This document shows positions 17,157 to 25,815 of a stretch of DNA of 46,554 nucleotides, in pieces. Source of the DNA: Phenylobacterium sp. GTDB taxonomy: Bacteria > Pseudomonadota > Alphaproteobacteria > Caulobacterales > Caulobacteraceae. The notes beneath the pieces were generated by a model. It ran no database searches. It was not told the origin of the DNA and saw only the letters and a list, made by a program, of their open reading frames with translations. The position numbers were made by a program, and so were the translations under genes. The stretch lies in the NCBI RefSeq assembly GCF_024508875.1, contig NZ_JANINU010000073.1, forward strand, positions 1-46,554, given 5' to 3'. Numbering within the stretch: the first letter of the stretch is position 1; each line of letters begins with the position of its first letter.

Positions 17157-18421
17157 GCCGCGGGCCGCACGGCGGCAGGCCGCGCGCCCTGGGTCGTGGC
17201 CGCGGGGCCGCGGGCGCCGCCGCCCTGGGCGATGCGCACCGGCTGGCCGGGCTGAATCTTGTTGAGGCCGTCGGCGACGATCTTCTCGCCCGGCTTCACG
17301 CCGTCGACGATCTCGACGAAGCCTTGCTGGCGCACGCCGGTGACGATCGGGCGCTGCTCGACCATGGCGCCGCCCTGGCCGCCCGGCCCCTGTTGGGACG
17401 CACCGCCCTGCGCGGCCGGCCGGGTGTGCAGAACGTAGACGAACGCGCCGTCGCCCTGCACCGACACGGCCGACTCCGGCGCGCTGGGGTTGGTTCGCTT
17501 GCCGCGCGAGACACCGACGCGCATCAGCATGCCGGGCTTCAGCTTGCCGGCCGCATTGGGGAATTCGGCGCGCGCGGTGATGGCGCGGGTGCGCTCGTCG
17601 ACACGGGTGTCCAGCTTGGCGATGCGGCCCTGGACCGTCTCGCCGGGGAAGGCGTCGGCGGTGGCCAGCAGCGGCTGGCCTTCGCGGAGTTGGGCGAGAT
17701 AGCGCTCGGGCACCTGGAAGTCGACGCGGATGACGGACGTGTCGTCGAGCGTGACGATCGGCGCGCCCGGGTTCACCAGGGCGCCGGGGGCCACGTCCGA
17801 CAGGCCGACGATCCCGGCGAACGGCGCGCGGATCATGCGGTCGTTCTGGCGCGCCTTTGCGGCGGTCACGTCGGCCTGGGCCGACCGCCACGCGGCCTCG
17901 AACTGGTCGACCTGCGCCTTGGACGCCCAGCCCTGGTCGCCGAGGGTCTTGTAGCGCTCGTAGGCGCGCTTGGCCTCGACGGCCCGCGCCTCGGCCTGGG
18001 CCACGCCCGCGTTCTGCTCGGTGTCGCGCAGCTCGACCAGCACCGCGCCGCGGGGCACCCGCTGGCCGTCCGAAAAGCGCACCTTGTCCACGAGCTGGGT
18101 TGCGGCGGCGGTCAGGGTCACCGACTGGCGGCCCTTGGCCACGCCCAGGACTTCGATGGTATCCTCGAAGGCGCGCGGCGACACCACAGCCACCGACACC
18201 ATGGTGGGCCCGCCGAAGGCGCCGCGGCGCCCCGCGCCGCCCTTGCCTTGCGGCATGCCGCCGGCGCCGCCCATGCCTTGGGCCATGCCGGCCGGCGCGC
18301 CCGCGCCCTGCCCGGGCTTCTTGCCCAGCACCTTGAGACCGCCGGCCACGACCATCACGGCCAGGACCACGAGGGCCGCCACAAGGAAAAAGTGCCTTCG
18401 GATCAAGCTACGGGTCCCCAT
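17153..18421 (-). CDS. RND efflux periplasmic adaptor subunit (HlyD/AcrA type)
   Basis: A 422-residue membrane-fusion protein. An N-terminal helix (about 12-30) anchors it, followed by a Gly/Met-rich linker (about 35-70). Then come the barrel-sandwich and lipoyl halves with a coiled coil (AQAEARAVEAKRAYERYKTL, about 138-157), RAPFAGIVGLSDVAPGALV near 195-213, and beta-barrel and membrane-proximal domains. A second low-complexity Gly/Gln stretch lies near 330-350. It links the RND pump to an outer-membrane channel. The ATG at 18421 lies inside a perfect palindrome. Confidence 0.92.
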   Translation of the reverse strand: MGTRSLIRRHFFLVAALVVLAVMVVAGGLKVLGKKPGQGAGAPAGMAQGMGGAGGMPQGKGGAGRRGAFGGPTMVSVAVVSPRAFEDTIEVLGVAKGRQSVTLTAAATQLVDKVRFSDGQRVPRGAVLVELRDTEQNAGVAQAEARAVEAKRAYERYKTLGDQGWASKAQVDQFEAAWRSAQADVTAAKARQNDRMIRAPFAGIVGLSDVAPGALVNPGAPIVTLDDTSVIRVDFQVPERYLAQLREGQPLLATADAFPGETVQGRIAKLDTRVDERTRAITARAEFPNAAGKLKPGMLMRVGVSRGKRTNPSAPESAVSVQGDGAFVYVLHTRPAAQGGASQQGPGGQGGAMVEQRPIVTGVRQQGFVEIVDGVKPGEKIVADGLNKIQPGQPVRIAQGGGARGPAATTQGARPAAVRPAA

Positions 18422-18436
18422 ACACCCGCGTGTATG
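18419..18436. promoter_or_regulatory. Perfect palindrome over the pump operon start (candidate repressor operator)
   Basis: CATACAC (18419-18425), a 4-nt spacer CCGC and GTGTATG (18430-18436). The left arm includes the start codon of the adaptor gene read on the minus strand. Size and symmetry fit a TetR- or MarR-type dimer, the usual repressors of RND pumps, but no such gene is in the window. Confidence 0.5.
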
Positions 18437-18540
18437 CAGGCGGATTACTGATAAATCGGAAGCGCTCTTAGGTGCGCCTTTAAACGCCGTCCAGTGACAG
18501 CAGGATGGCTATCCGTTTCCGGACTGAAACTTCACGCGAA

Positions 18541-18574
18541 ACGAAAACGGGCGCCCAGGTCAGGACGCCCGTTT
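18541..18574 (-). terminator. Intrinsic terminator of the class II aldolase gene
   Basis: On the minus strand the stem AAACGGGCG / CGCCCGTTT (9 bp, 12-nt loop) is followed by a T-rich stretch (TCGTTTCG). It is 31 bp past the aldolase stop. A separate perfect 18-bp palindrome, GCGTCGGGC/GCCCGACGC, covers 18588-18605, touching the stop codon. Confidence 0.75.
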
Positions 18575-18604
18575 GCACAACTCGGAGGCGTCGGGCGCCC
18601 GACG

Positions 18605-19375
18605 CTAGGCGTCGTAGCCGGGCAGCTCGCGATCCAGCTTGCGCAGGCAGCCCGGCCAGGGCAGCGCGCCGCCGATCCCGCGCGACACCTGCGACTTCAC
18701 TTCCGCCTGGGAAGCCTCGGGCGCGATGAGGATGTTTTCCCGCCCGGCGCTGAGCGCCATGATCTGCATCTTGCAGGCGCGCTCCAGGTAATACATGCCC
18801 ACCCAGCAGTCGCCGGCGGTCTTGCCCACCGACAGCGTGCCGTGATTGCGCAGCAACATCAGATCCTTGTCGCCGATGTCGGCCACCAAGCGCGAACGCT
18901 CGTCGTGGTTCAGGGCGATGCCTTCGTAGTCGTGGTAGGCCAGCCGCGGCAGCACGATCAGCGCATGCTGCGAAATCGGCAGCAGCCCGTCCTTCTGCGC
19001 GGCAACCGCCACGCCCTGGTCCGAGTGCAGGTGCATCACGAACTTGGCGTCCTCGCGGGCGCCGTGGATCGCGGAGTGGATCGTGAAGCCCGCCGGATTG
19101 ATGAAGTACGGCGTCTCCTGGAGGATGTTGCCGTCCAGGTCGATCTTCACCAGCGACGAGGCGGTGATCTCCTCGAACAGCATCCCGTAGGGATTGATCA
19201 GGAAATGGTGCTCCGGCCCGGGGATGCGGGCCGAGATGTGGGTGTAGATCAGGTCGTCCCACCCATGCATCGCCACCAGCCGGTACAGGGCCGCCAGGTC
19301 GACGCGCGCCTGCCATTCCTCGGCGCTCACCTTGCCCTTCAGCGACGTGACGCCCGCGACGGAACCGTCAGCCAT
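18605..19375 (-). CDS. Class II aldolase/adducin family protein
   Basis: A 256-residue member of the zinc-dependent class II aldolase (AraD/FucA) fold. The metal-site elements are HLHSD near 117-121 and a later His in LRNHGTLSVGK near 175-185; THISARIPG near 45-53 and INPYGMLFEEIT near 59-70 are also family features. Substrates range from sugar phosphates to decarboxylation and cannot be assigned here. GGGAGAA precedes the ATG. It lies 65 bp downstream of mnmH on the same strand, so it may be co-transcribed, and it ends at a good terminator. Confidence 0.88.
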   Translation of the reverse strand: MADGSVAGVTSLKGKVSAEEWQARVDLAALYRLVAMHGWDDLIYTHISARIPGPEHHFLINPYGMLFEEITASSLVKIDLDGNILQETPYFINPAGFTIHSAIHGAREDAKFVMHLHSDQGVAVAAQKDGLLPISQHALIVLPRLAYHDYEGIALNHDERSRLVADIGDKDLMLLRNHGTLSVGKTAGDCWVGMYYLERACKMQIMALSAGRENILIAPEASQAEVKSQVSRGIGGALPWPGCLRKLDRELPGYDA

Positions 19376-19440
19376 GGCTGTTCTCCCTGTGATGTCGTTG
19401 GTCTGATCGTTGTTCGGTCGCGAAAGTCGCGCCGGGGGGC

Positions 19441-20505
19441 TCAGCCGTCAAGGCGGGCGACGAGCCGCGCGATCTCCTCGGCCGCGCCGGCGAGGCTCGC
19501 GGGGTCCGGCGGCGCCACCGCCAGGCTCGCCAGGAGCGGCCGGGCATGCTTCCGCCGCGAGCGGTCGTAGGCGGGGTCGTAGTGCAGCTTCATGATGGCC
19601 TCGGCGAGCCCCGCGAAGTCGCCCGCGTCGATCATCGCCCGCCAGGACGCGAGCCGCTCGGCGCTCGGCCGCACGGGCAACCGCGCGAACGCCGTCTCGA
19701 GCGCCGCCCTGTCTGCGACGAGCTCGCCGTACGCGCCCACGAGATAGCGCGCGCGGTCCGCCCGCTCGGCCTCCAGCTCGATCCGCGGCGCCTCGGCGAG
19801 ACGGCTCCACAGCGCCGGCGGGACCATGCGGTCGCCGATCTTGCTGGACTCGGCCTCCGCCACCACGGGCCGCGCCGGATCCAGCGCGTCCAGCACGCCC
19901 AACAGCCGGCTCTCGAACAGCTTCTGGCTGGGCTGCGGCCGACCGGCCAGCGCCCCGAACAGCGAGCCGCGATGGGCGGCCAGGCCCTCCAGGTCCAGCG
20001 TCTGCACGCCCCGCGCCTGCAACAGGCCCAGCAACTCGGTCTTGCCCGAGCCGGTGTGCCCGTCCAGCAGCACGAAGTTCAGCCCAAGCGCCCCATCGTA
20101 TAGGCGCGCGACCACGTCCCGCCGCCAGGTGCGATAGCCGCCCCCCAGAACCGTCGTCCGCCAGCCGACCTGCGACAGGATCGTGGCCATGGCGTTCGAG
20201 CGCATGCCGCCCCGCCAGCAATAGACCAATGGCCGGAAGCCGCCGGGCTTGTCGGCCAGCGCCGTCTCCAGGTGATGGGCCACGTTGCGCGCCACGTGCG
20301 CCGCGCCCAGCCGCCGGGCGGTGAAGCGCGACTGCTGCACGTAGATCGTCCCCACCTGCGCGCGCTCGGCGTCCGACAGCACCGGCAGGTTCACCGCCCC
20401 CGGCAGATGGTCTTCCGCGAACTCGCCCGGGCTGCGCACGTCGATCAGCATGTCGTAGCCGGCCAGGGCGGCGGCCGAGACATCCTGGGTGACTTCGAGG
20501 CTCAT
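19441..20505 (-). CDS. mnmH: tRNA 2-selenouridine synthase
   Basis: A 354-residue SelU/MnmH, which converts 2-thiouridine to 2-selenouridine at the tRNA wobble position using selenophosphate. The rhodanese domain (1-130) has the catalytic Cys96 in YCWRGGMRS, matching Cys97 of E. coli. The second domain has a Walker A (GHTGSGKT, 149-156). It is divergent from selD with only 38 bp between them, so enzyme and donor synthase share a control region. Confidence 0.95.
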   Translation of the reverse strand: MSLEVTQDVSAAALAGYDMLIDVRSPGEFAEDHLPGAVNLPVLSDAERAQVGTIYVQQSRFTARRLGAAHVARNVAHHLETALADKPGGFRPLVYCWRGGMRSNAMATILSQVGWRTTVLGGGYRTWRRDVVARLYDGALGLNFVLLDGHTGSGKTELLGLLQARGVQTLDLEGLAAHRGSLFGALAGRPQPSQKLFESRLLGVLDALDPARPVVAEAESSKIGDRMVPPALWSRLAEAPRIELEAERADRARYLVGAYGELVADRAALETAFARLPVRPSAERLASWRAMIDAGDFAGLAEAIMKLHYDPAYDRSRRKHARPLLASLAVAPPDPASLAGAAEEIARLVARLDG

Positions 20506-20543
20506 CGCGGTGCTATAGCGCGCTTCTTCCCGAGAGCGAGCCC

Positions 20544-21584
20544 ATGGCCGAGATCCTGCGACTGACTTCCCTGGCCCACGGCGGCGGTTGCGGCTGCAAG
20601 CTGGCGCCGGCCGTGCTGCAGGACATCATCTCCCGCACGCCCGCCCTGGGCGCCTTCCCGGACCTGATGGTCGGGCCGGAGACGTCGGACGACGCGGCGG
20701 TCTGGCGGCTCAACGACCAGCAGGCGCTGGTGGCGACCACCGACTTCTTCATGCCCGTCGTCGACGACCCGTTCGACTTCGGCAGGATCGCCGCCACCAA
20801 CGCGCTGTCCGACGTCTACGCCATGGGCGGGACGCCGATCCTGGCGCTGGCGATCGTCGGCATGCCGGTCGACAAGCTCTCGCCCGAAACCATCGGCCGG
20901 ATCCTGTCCGGCGGCGCTTCGGTCTGCGCTGCGGCCGGCGTGCCGGTCGCGGGTGGCCATTCGATCGACAGCGTCGAGCCGATCTACGGCCTCGTGGCCC
21001 TGGGCCTCGTCCATCCCGACAAGGTGCTGACCAACCGCACCGCCCAGCCCGGCGACGTCCTGGTGCTGACCAAGGGGCTCGGCGTGGGCGTCCTCAGCAA
21101 CGCCTTCAAGCAGGAGCGCCTCGACGCCGCCGGGTACGCCGCCCTGATCGAGAGCACGACCCAGCTCAATACCCTGGGCCGCGAGCTGCCCGACCTGGCC
21201 GGCGTGCACGCCGTCACCGACGTCACCGGCTTCGGCCTGATCGGCCACGCCCTGGAGATGGCGCGTGGCGCCGGCCTCGCCGCCGAGCTGGCGGCGGATG
21301 CGCCGGTCTTGCTGCCAGGCGTCGAGGACCTGGTCCGCGCCGGCGTCCGCACCGGCGCGTCGACCCGCAACTGGGCCAGCTACGGGGCCCTGGTGGACGA
21401 CGCCGGGATCGAGCCCTGGCGGCGCGACCTGCTCACCGACCCGCAGACCAGCGGCGGTCTCCTGATCGCCGTCGCCCCGGACGCCGCCGACGACCTCCTG
21501 GCCCTGGCCCACGCCCGTGGCTTCGGGCGCTCCTCAATCGTCGGCCGGCTGGTCGATGGCGCCCCCGGCGTGCGGTTGGTCTAA
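20544..21584 (+). CDS. selD: Selenide, water dikinase (selenophosphate synthase)
   Basis: A 346-residue SelD that makes selenophosphate from selenide and ATP. The N-terminal active site is HGGGCGCK with Cys16 and Lys19, so this is the cysteine rather than the selenocysteine form. SDDAAVWRL, the glycine-rich TDVTGFGLIGHALEMA and DPQTSGGLL segments are all intact. With mnmH next door and no selA, selB or tRNA-Sec in the window, its visible use is tRNA selenation. Its stop overlaps that of the convergent glpK. Confidence 0.95.
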   Translation: MAEILRLTSLAHGGGCGCKLAPAVLQDIISRTPALGAFPDLMVGPETSDDAAVWRLNDQQALVATTDFFMPVVDDPFDFGRIAATNALSDVYAMGGTPILALAIVGMPVDKLSPETIGRILSGGASVCAAAGVPVAGGHSIDSVEPIYGLVALGLVHPDKVLTNRTAQPGDVLVLTKGLGVGVLSNAFKQERLDAAGYAALIESTTQLNTLGRELPDLAGVHAVTDVTGFGLIGHALEMARGAGLAAELAADAPVLLPGVEDLVRAGVRTGASTRNWASYGALVDDAGIEPWRRDLLTDPQTSGGLLIAVAPDAADDLLALAHARGFGRSSIVGRLVDGAPGVRLV

Positions 21585-23077
21585 CTGGACCGAACGCGGT
21601 TCACGGCGTCCAGCCACAGGGCGTAGGCGCGCTCGCGCGGGTCGGCCGCCATCGCCGGCTGGTAGCCCTCGGTGCGCGGCCGGGCGCCGGCGGCCTCCTC
21701 CAGGCCCGAATACACCCCCGCCCCCAGACCCGCGAACAGGGCCGCCCCCAGCGCCGTGGTCTCCTGGTACGTCGCCCGGCAGACCGCCACGCCCGTCAAG
21801 TCGGCGAGGCGCTGGCTGAACCACGGGCTGCGCGACATCCCCCCGTCGATCCGCAGCTCCACCTGCCCGTGGAACGCCGTGGGCGCGTCGGCGCGCATCG
21901 CCTCGATCAGGTCCCGCGTCTGCAGCGCGCAGGCGTCGAAGGCGGCCCGGGCGATCTCGGCGCGGCCGGCGTCCCGCGTCAGGCCGAAGATCGCCCCCCG
22001 CGCATTGGCGTCCCACCATGGCGCCCCGAGGCCGGTGAAGGCCGGGACCAGAACGACGGGCAGGTCCTGGCGGGCCCCCATCGCCAGTCGCTCCGCCGCC
22101 TGCGGCCCGCCTTCGATGCCCAGCCCTTCCTCCAGCCACTGGATCGCCGCGCCGGCGATGAAGATCGCGCCCTCCAGCGCATAGGTGGTCTTGCCGCCCA
22201 CGCGCGCCGCTACTGTCGTCAGCAGCCGCGCCTCCGACACCGGCGCCGTCTCGCCGGTGTTGATCAGCATGAAGCAGCCGGTGCCGTACGTGGCCTTCAT
22301 CTCGCCCGGACGGATGCAGCCCTGCCCCATCAGCGCCGCCTGCTGGTCGCCCGCCACGCCCCGGATCGGGATCGCCCGTCCCAGGACCGCCGGGTCCGTC
22401 TCCCCGAAGTCCCCCGCGCAATCGCGCACGTCAGGCAGCAGGCCCAGCGGGACACCCAGCATCTCGCCCATCTCGGCCGACCACGCGCCGGCCCGGATAT
22501 CGTACAGCAGCGTTCGCGAGGCGTTCGTGGCGTCGGTGGCGTGGACTTTCCCGCCCGTCAGCTTCCAGATCACCCAGGTGTCGATCGTCCCGGCCAGCAG
22601 CTCGCCCCGCGCCGCGGCGTCTCGCGCGCCCGCCACGTGATCGAGCAGCCAAGCCAGCTTCGTGCCCGAGAAATAGGGGTCCAGCAGCAGGCCGGTGACC
22701 TGCGTCACCCGCGGCTCGCGGCCCTGCTCCCGCAACCGCGCGCAGAGGTCCTCGGTGCGCCGGTCCTGCCAGACGATCGCCTTGTGCACCGGCCGCCCGG
22801 TGGCCTTCTCCCAGACCACCAGCGTCTCCCGCTGGTTGGTGACCCCGAGGGCGGCCACCTCCGACAGGCCGCGGCCCGCCTTCTCCACCGCCGCCTTCAG
22901 CACCGCCACCGACGCCTCGAAGATCTCCTCCGCGTCGTGCTCCACCCACCCGTCCCGCGGATAGTGCTGCTGCAGCGGCGCGCCGGCCTCGGCCAGCGGC
23001 CGGCCGTCGGCGCCGAAGACGATCGCGCGCGTCGACGTCGTGCCCTGGTCCAGCGCCAGGATGAGCGGTTGCGTCAT
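21581..23077 (-). CDS. glpK: Glycerol kinase
   Basis: A 498-residue FGGY-family kinase making sn-glycerol-3-phosphate from glycerol and ATP. The N-terminal phosphate loop is LALDQGTTSTRAIVF, and GVTNQRETLVVWEKATGRP near 84-102 and the C-terminal FGGY-type region (RIDGGMSRSPWFSQRLADL) are standard. No glpF or glpD is adjacent. GGAGG lies 11 nt before the ATG. The stop overlaps selD tail to tail. Confidence 0.94.
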   Translation of the reverse strand: MTQPLILALDQGTTSTRAIVFGADGRPLAEAGAPLQQHYPRDGWVEHDAEEIFEASVAVLKAAVEKAGRGLSEVAALGVTNQRETLVVWEKATGRPVHKAIVWQDRRTEDLCARLREQGREPRVTQVTGLLLDPYFSGTKLAWLLDHVAGARDAAARGELLAGTIDTWVIWKLTGGKVHATDATNASRTLLYDIRAGAWSAEMGEMLGVPLGLLPDVRDCAGDFGETDPAVLGRAIPIRGVAGDQQAALMGQGCIRPGEMKATYGTGCFMLINTGETAPVSEARLLTTVAARVGGKTTYALEGAIFIAGAAIQWLEEGLGIEGGPQAAERLAMGARQDLPVVLVPAFTGLGAPWWDANARGAIFGLTRDAGRAEIARAAFDACALQTRDLIEAMRADAPTAFHGQVELRIDGGMSRSPWFSQRLADLTGVAVCRATYQETTALGAALFAGLGAGVYSGLEEAAGARPRTEGYQPAMAADPRERAYALWLDAVNRVRSS

Positions 23078-23181
23078 TTCGTTCGTTCCTCCGCCTCGCG
23101 GGCTTGCTTAAGCATGTCTTCACTCGGCGCGCCCAGAGTCGGATATAGCCGTGTTCGTACTGTAGAAATGGGAGACCGGCG

Positions 23182-24309
23182 TTGAGCCTCGCGATGAGCA
23201 GCGAAAGCCTGCTCGATCTCGCAAAGAGCCGCCAGCCGGCGGACCGTGAACGCCTGCTCCTGGCGATCGCGGACCTTTGCGATTCGCCCTACGCGAGCGA
23301 GGCGATGAAGGGCCCGGCGATCCAGGCCCTGCTCTCGTCGATCTTCATGAGCCTCGTGGTCGAGGCCGAGCGCGACATCCGCCACCGCCTCTCCCACAAG
23401 CTGGCCGCCGCCGAATGGGCGCCCAACGCCCTGATCAACGTGCTGGCCCTCGACGACATCGAGATCGCCCGCCCGATCATCTCCCAGAGCCCGGTGCTCC
23501 AGGACGTCGACCTGGTCCGCCTCCTGGTCGAGGCCACCATCGAACACCAGATCGAGGTCGCCCGCCGGCCCAGCCTGGGCCGCACCGTGGTCGCCGCGAT
23601 CCTGGAACAGGCCGAGCCGGCGGTCCTCACCGCCCTCGCCGGCAACCACACCGCCGAGCTGTCGCCGTCCGAGATGGAGGACCTGGTCGAGGCCTCGCGC
23701 CAGATCGCGGCCCTGCGCACGCCGCTCTCGCAGCATCCCCGGCTCACCGACCATCTCGCCCGACGCCTCTACCTGTGGGTCGGGCTGGCCCTGCGCCAGG
23801 GGCTGGCCGACCGCTTCCGCCTGGACGTCACCGTCCTGGACGAGGCCCTGGCCGCCTCCATGAGCGAGGCCCAGCACGGCGTCACGGCCGCCGAGGCCGC
23901 GCCGCGCACGGCCCGCGAGGGCGAGCGCGAGATGATGGAACAGCGGCTGATCGACAAGCTGCACGGCGCCGGCCAGCTACGGCCGGCCTACCTGATCCGC
24001 GCCCTGCGCGAGGGCAAGCTGGGCCTCTTCGCCACCGCTCTCGCCGCCCTCGGCCGCTTCGACGTCAGCCAGGTGCAGGCCACGCTGGATTCCGACCGCC
24101 CCGAACTGCTGGCCCTGGCCTGTTCGGCGGTCGGCATCGACCGCAGCGTCTTCCCCGACATCCTCGACATGACGCGCAAGCTGAACGACGGCCGTCCCGG
24201 CGGCGGCGCCGAGGGCGCGCGCAAGGCGTCCGTGGCCTTCGCGCCGGTCTCTGCCGAGGTCGCCGCGGCCGCCTTCCGCCAGGCCGCTCGGGCCCTGTCA
24301 TACGCCTGA
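23182..24309 (+). CDS. DUF2336 domain-containing protein (first copy)
   Basis: A 375-residue, all-helical cytosolic protein. The core SPVLQDVDLVRLLVEATIEH followed by VARRPSLGRTV (near 95-130) is the DUF2336 signature and is shared with the second copy at 26669-27835 (SPAFTDADL, then IARRPELSRTV). Helix pairs look HEAT-like. Function is unknown; the family is mostly alphaproteobacterial. TTG at 23182 is chosen because GGGAGA lies 7 nt upstream; an ATG at 23194 is an alternative. NAD kinase and Hpt genes follow on the same strand. Confidence 0.85.
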   Translation: MSLAMSSESLLDLAKSRQPADRERLLLAIADLCDSPYASEAMKGPAIQALLSSIFMSLVVEAERDIRHRLSHKLAAAEWAPNALINVLALDDIEIARPIISQSPVLQDVDLVRLLVEATIEHQIEVARRPSLGRTVVAAILEQAEPAVLTALAGNHTAELSPSEMEDLVEASRQIAALRTPLSQHPRLTDHLARRLYLWVGLALRQGLADRFRLDVTVLDEALAASMSEAQHGVTAAEAAPRTAREGEREMMEQRLIDKLHGAGQLRPAYLIRALREGKLGLFATALAALGRFDVSQVQATLDSDRPELLALACSAVGIDRSVFPDILDMTRKLNDGRPGGGAEGARKASVAFAPVSAEVAAAAFRQAARALSYA

Positions 24310-24349
24310 CTCAAACCGGCGTTTGACACGGCGCGGAGCTTCGGGCGTC

Positions 24350-24475
24350 TCTAGAGCGCGATCCGCCGGGGCGGAGGCCCGTTCGGCGAAGAGATCGCGA
24401 TCGAAAACAAGGAGATGGAGCCCTCTCCTCCCCTTCGGATGATTCCGTTTGAAGGCGGAGTGGCTCTGGCCGCCG
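24350..24475. repeat. Candidate dispersed intergenic repeat (mosaic palindromic element)
   Basis: The interval contains TCTAGAGCGCGATCCG at its left, AAAACAAGGAGATGGAGC in the middle and GGATGATTCCGTTTGAA near its right end, finishing in GGCTCT. From memory these blocks recall mosaic palindromes repeated between genes in Caulobacterales and Rhizobiales. A TTGACA (24322-24327) just before it could be the NAD kinase -35. Confidence 0.4.
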
Positions 24476-25252
24476 ATGAAAAAGTCGTTCGTGACTCGCC
24501 TCACCTTCGTCGCCAGCAACCGGCCGGAAGCCCAGGAGTCCCGTGACCGCCTGGTGGCGCGCTACGGCGATGCGGGGCTCGACGACGCCCAGGTGATCGT
24601 CGCCCTCGGCGGCGACGGCTTCATGCTGGAGACGGTCCACGAGCTGATGCAGGCGGGCAAACCGATCTACGGCATGAACCGCGGCTCGGTCGGCTTCCTG
24701 ATGAACGAGTTCGCCGAGGACGATCTGCTGGGCCGCATCAACGCCGCCGAGCACGCCGAAATCCACCCGCTGCGCATGCAGGCCGTCGACGTCGACGGCA
24801 AGACGCACGAGGCCCTGGCGTTCAACGAGGTCAGCCTCCTGCGCACCACCCGCCAGGCGGCGAAGCTGCGAATCTCGGTCGACGGCAAGGTGCGGCTGTC
24901 CGAACTGATCTGCGACGGCGCCCTGATCTCCACGCCGATGGGCTCGACCGCCTACAACCTCTCGGCCCACGGCCCGATCATCCCCCTCGACGCCAAGATC
25001 CTGGCCCTGACCCCTATCAGCGCCTTCCGCCCCCGCCGCTGGCGCGGCGCCCTGCTCTCGCACACCGCGCGCCTGCGCCTGGAGGTGCTGGAGGGCGAGA
25101 AGCGCCCGGTCAGCGCCGTGGCCGACAACTTCGAGGCGCCGAACGTAATGGAGGTCTACATCGCCGAGGACCGCGACGTGTCCCTCATCATGCTGTTCGA
25201 CGCGGGCCGAAGCCTGGAAGAGCGGGTCCTGGCCGAGCAGTTCTCGGTCTGA
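24476..25252 (+). CDS. nadK: NAD kinase
   Basis: A 258-residue short NAD kinase that phosphorylates NAD to NADP in the cytoplasm. The diagnostic GGDG is at 45-48 ([10 protein letters not shown]), with [12 protein letters not shown] near 66-77 and [17 protein letters not shown] near 153-169. Size matches alphaproteobacterial NadK. ATG 24476 is preferred over an upstream TTG (24449) because it gives the expected N-terminus, although its ribosome site is weak. Confidence 0.93.
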   Translation: MKKSFVTRLTFVASNRPEAQESRDRLVARYGDAGLDDAQVIVALGGDGFMLETVHELMQAGKPIYGMNRGSVGFLMNEFAEDDLLGRINAAEHAEIHPLRMQAVDVDGKTHEALAFNEVSLLRTTRQAAKLRISVDGKVRLSELICDGALISTPMGSTAYNLSAHGPIIPLDAKILALTPISAFRPRRWRGALLSHTARLRLEVLEGEKRPVSAVADNFEAPNVMEVYIAEDRDVSLIMLFDAGRSLEERVLAEQFSV

Positions 25253-25322
25253 AAAGTCCTGCCGACACCGGTCATTAACGGGTTCACCTTATTTTCGCCG
25301 TGCGATCGTTCGGGAGAGTCAC

Positions 25323-25808
25323 GTGAGCGAACCCAAGTCCGGCCAGATGATCCAGGCCCCCAACGCGCTGCGCCTGAAGGTGGGCGGCGGCCGTCTCGGC
25401 GCCATCGATCCGGCCGCGATCGCCAAGGCCGAAGCCGCGCTGAAGAGCCTGTCGGGCAACTTCACCCAGTGGCTCAACGACGAGATCACCAAGCTCGAAG
25501 GCGCCCGCCAGACGGTCCGCACCGAAGGCGCCACGCCCGAGAACATGGAAAGCCTCTACCTGCGCGCCCATGACCTGAAGGGCCTGGGCACCACCTACGG
25601 CTTCCCGCTGATCACCCGCATCGCCGCCCTGCTCTGCCGCCTGATCGACGACAAGGCCAAGCGCCTGAAAGCCCCGGTGGCCCTGATCGACGCCCACATC
25701 GACGCCATCAAGGCGGCCGCCCGCGACGACATCAAGACCGAGGAACACCCGGTCGGGAAGATCCTCGTCCAGGAACTCGAAAGCCGCATCCGCGACTTCG
25801 GCGCCTAA
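25323..25808 (+). CDS. Hpt (histidine phosphotransfer) domain protein
   Basis: A 161-residue stand-alone phosphotransfer protein. The four-helix Hpt bundle occupies about 45-150, and the phosphorylated His83 lies in RAHDLKGLGTTYGFP, matching the HxxKG signature. The first 40 residues (LRLKVGGGRLGAIDP) are an extension of unknown role. It could receive phosphate from hybrid kinases such as the one at 41305-43707. GTG start with GGGAGAG upstream. It lies 70 bp after nadK. Confidence 0.9.
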   Translation: MSEPKSGQMIQAPNALRLKVGGGRLGAIDPAAIAKAEAALKSLSGNFTQWLNDEITKLEGARQTVRTEGATPENMESLYLRAHDLKGLGTTYGFPLITRIAALLCRLIDDKAKRLKAPVALIDAHIDAIKAAARDDIKTEEHPVGKILVQELESRIRDFGA

Positions 25809-25815
25809 GCGGCGC

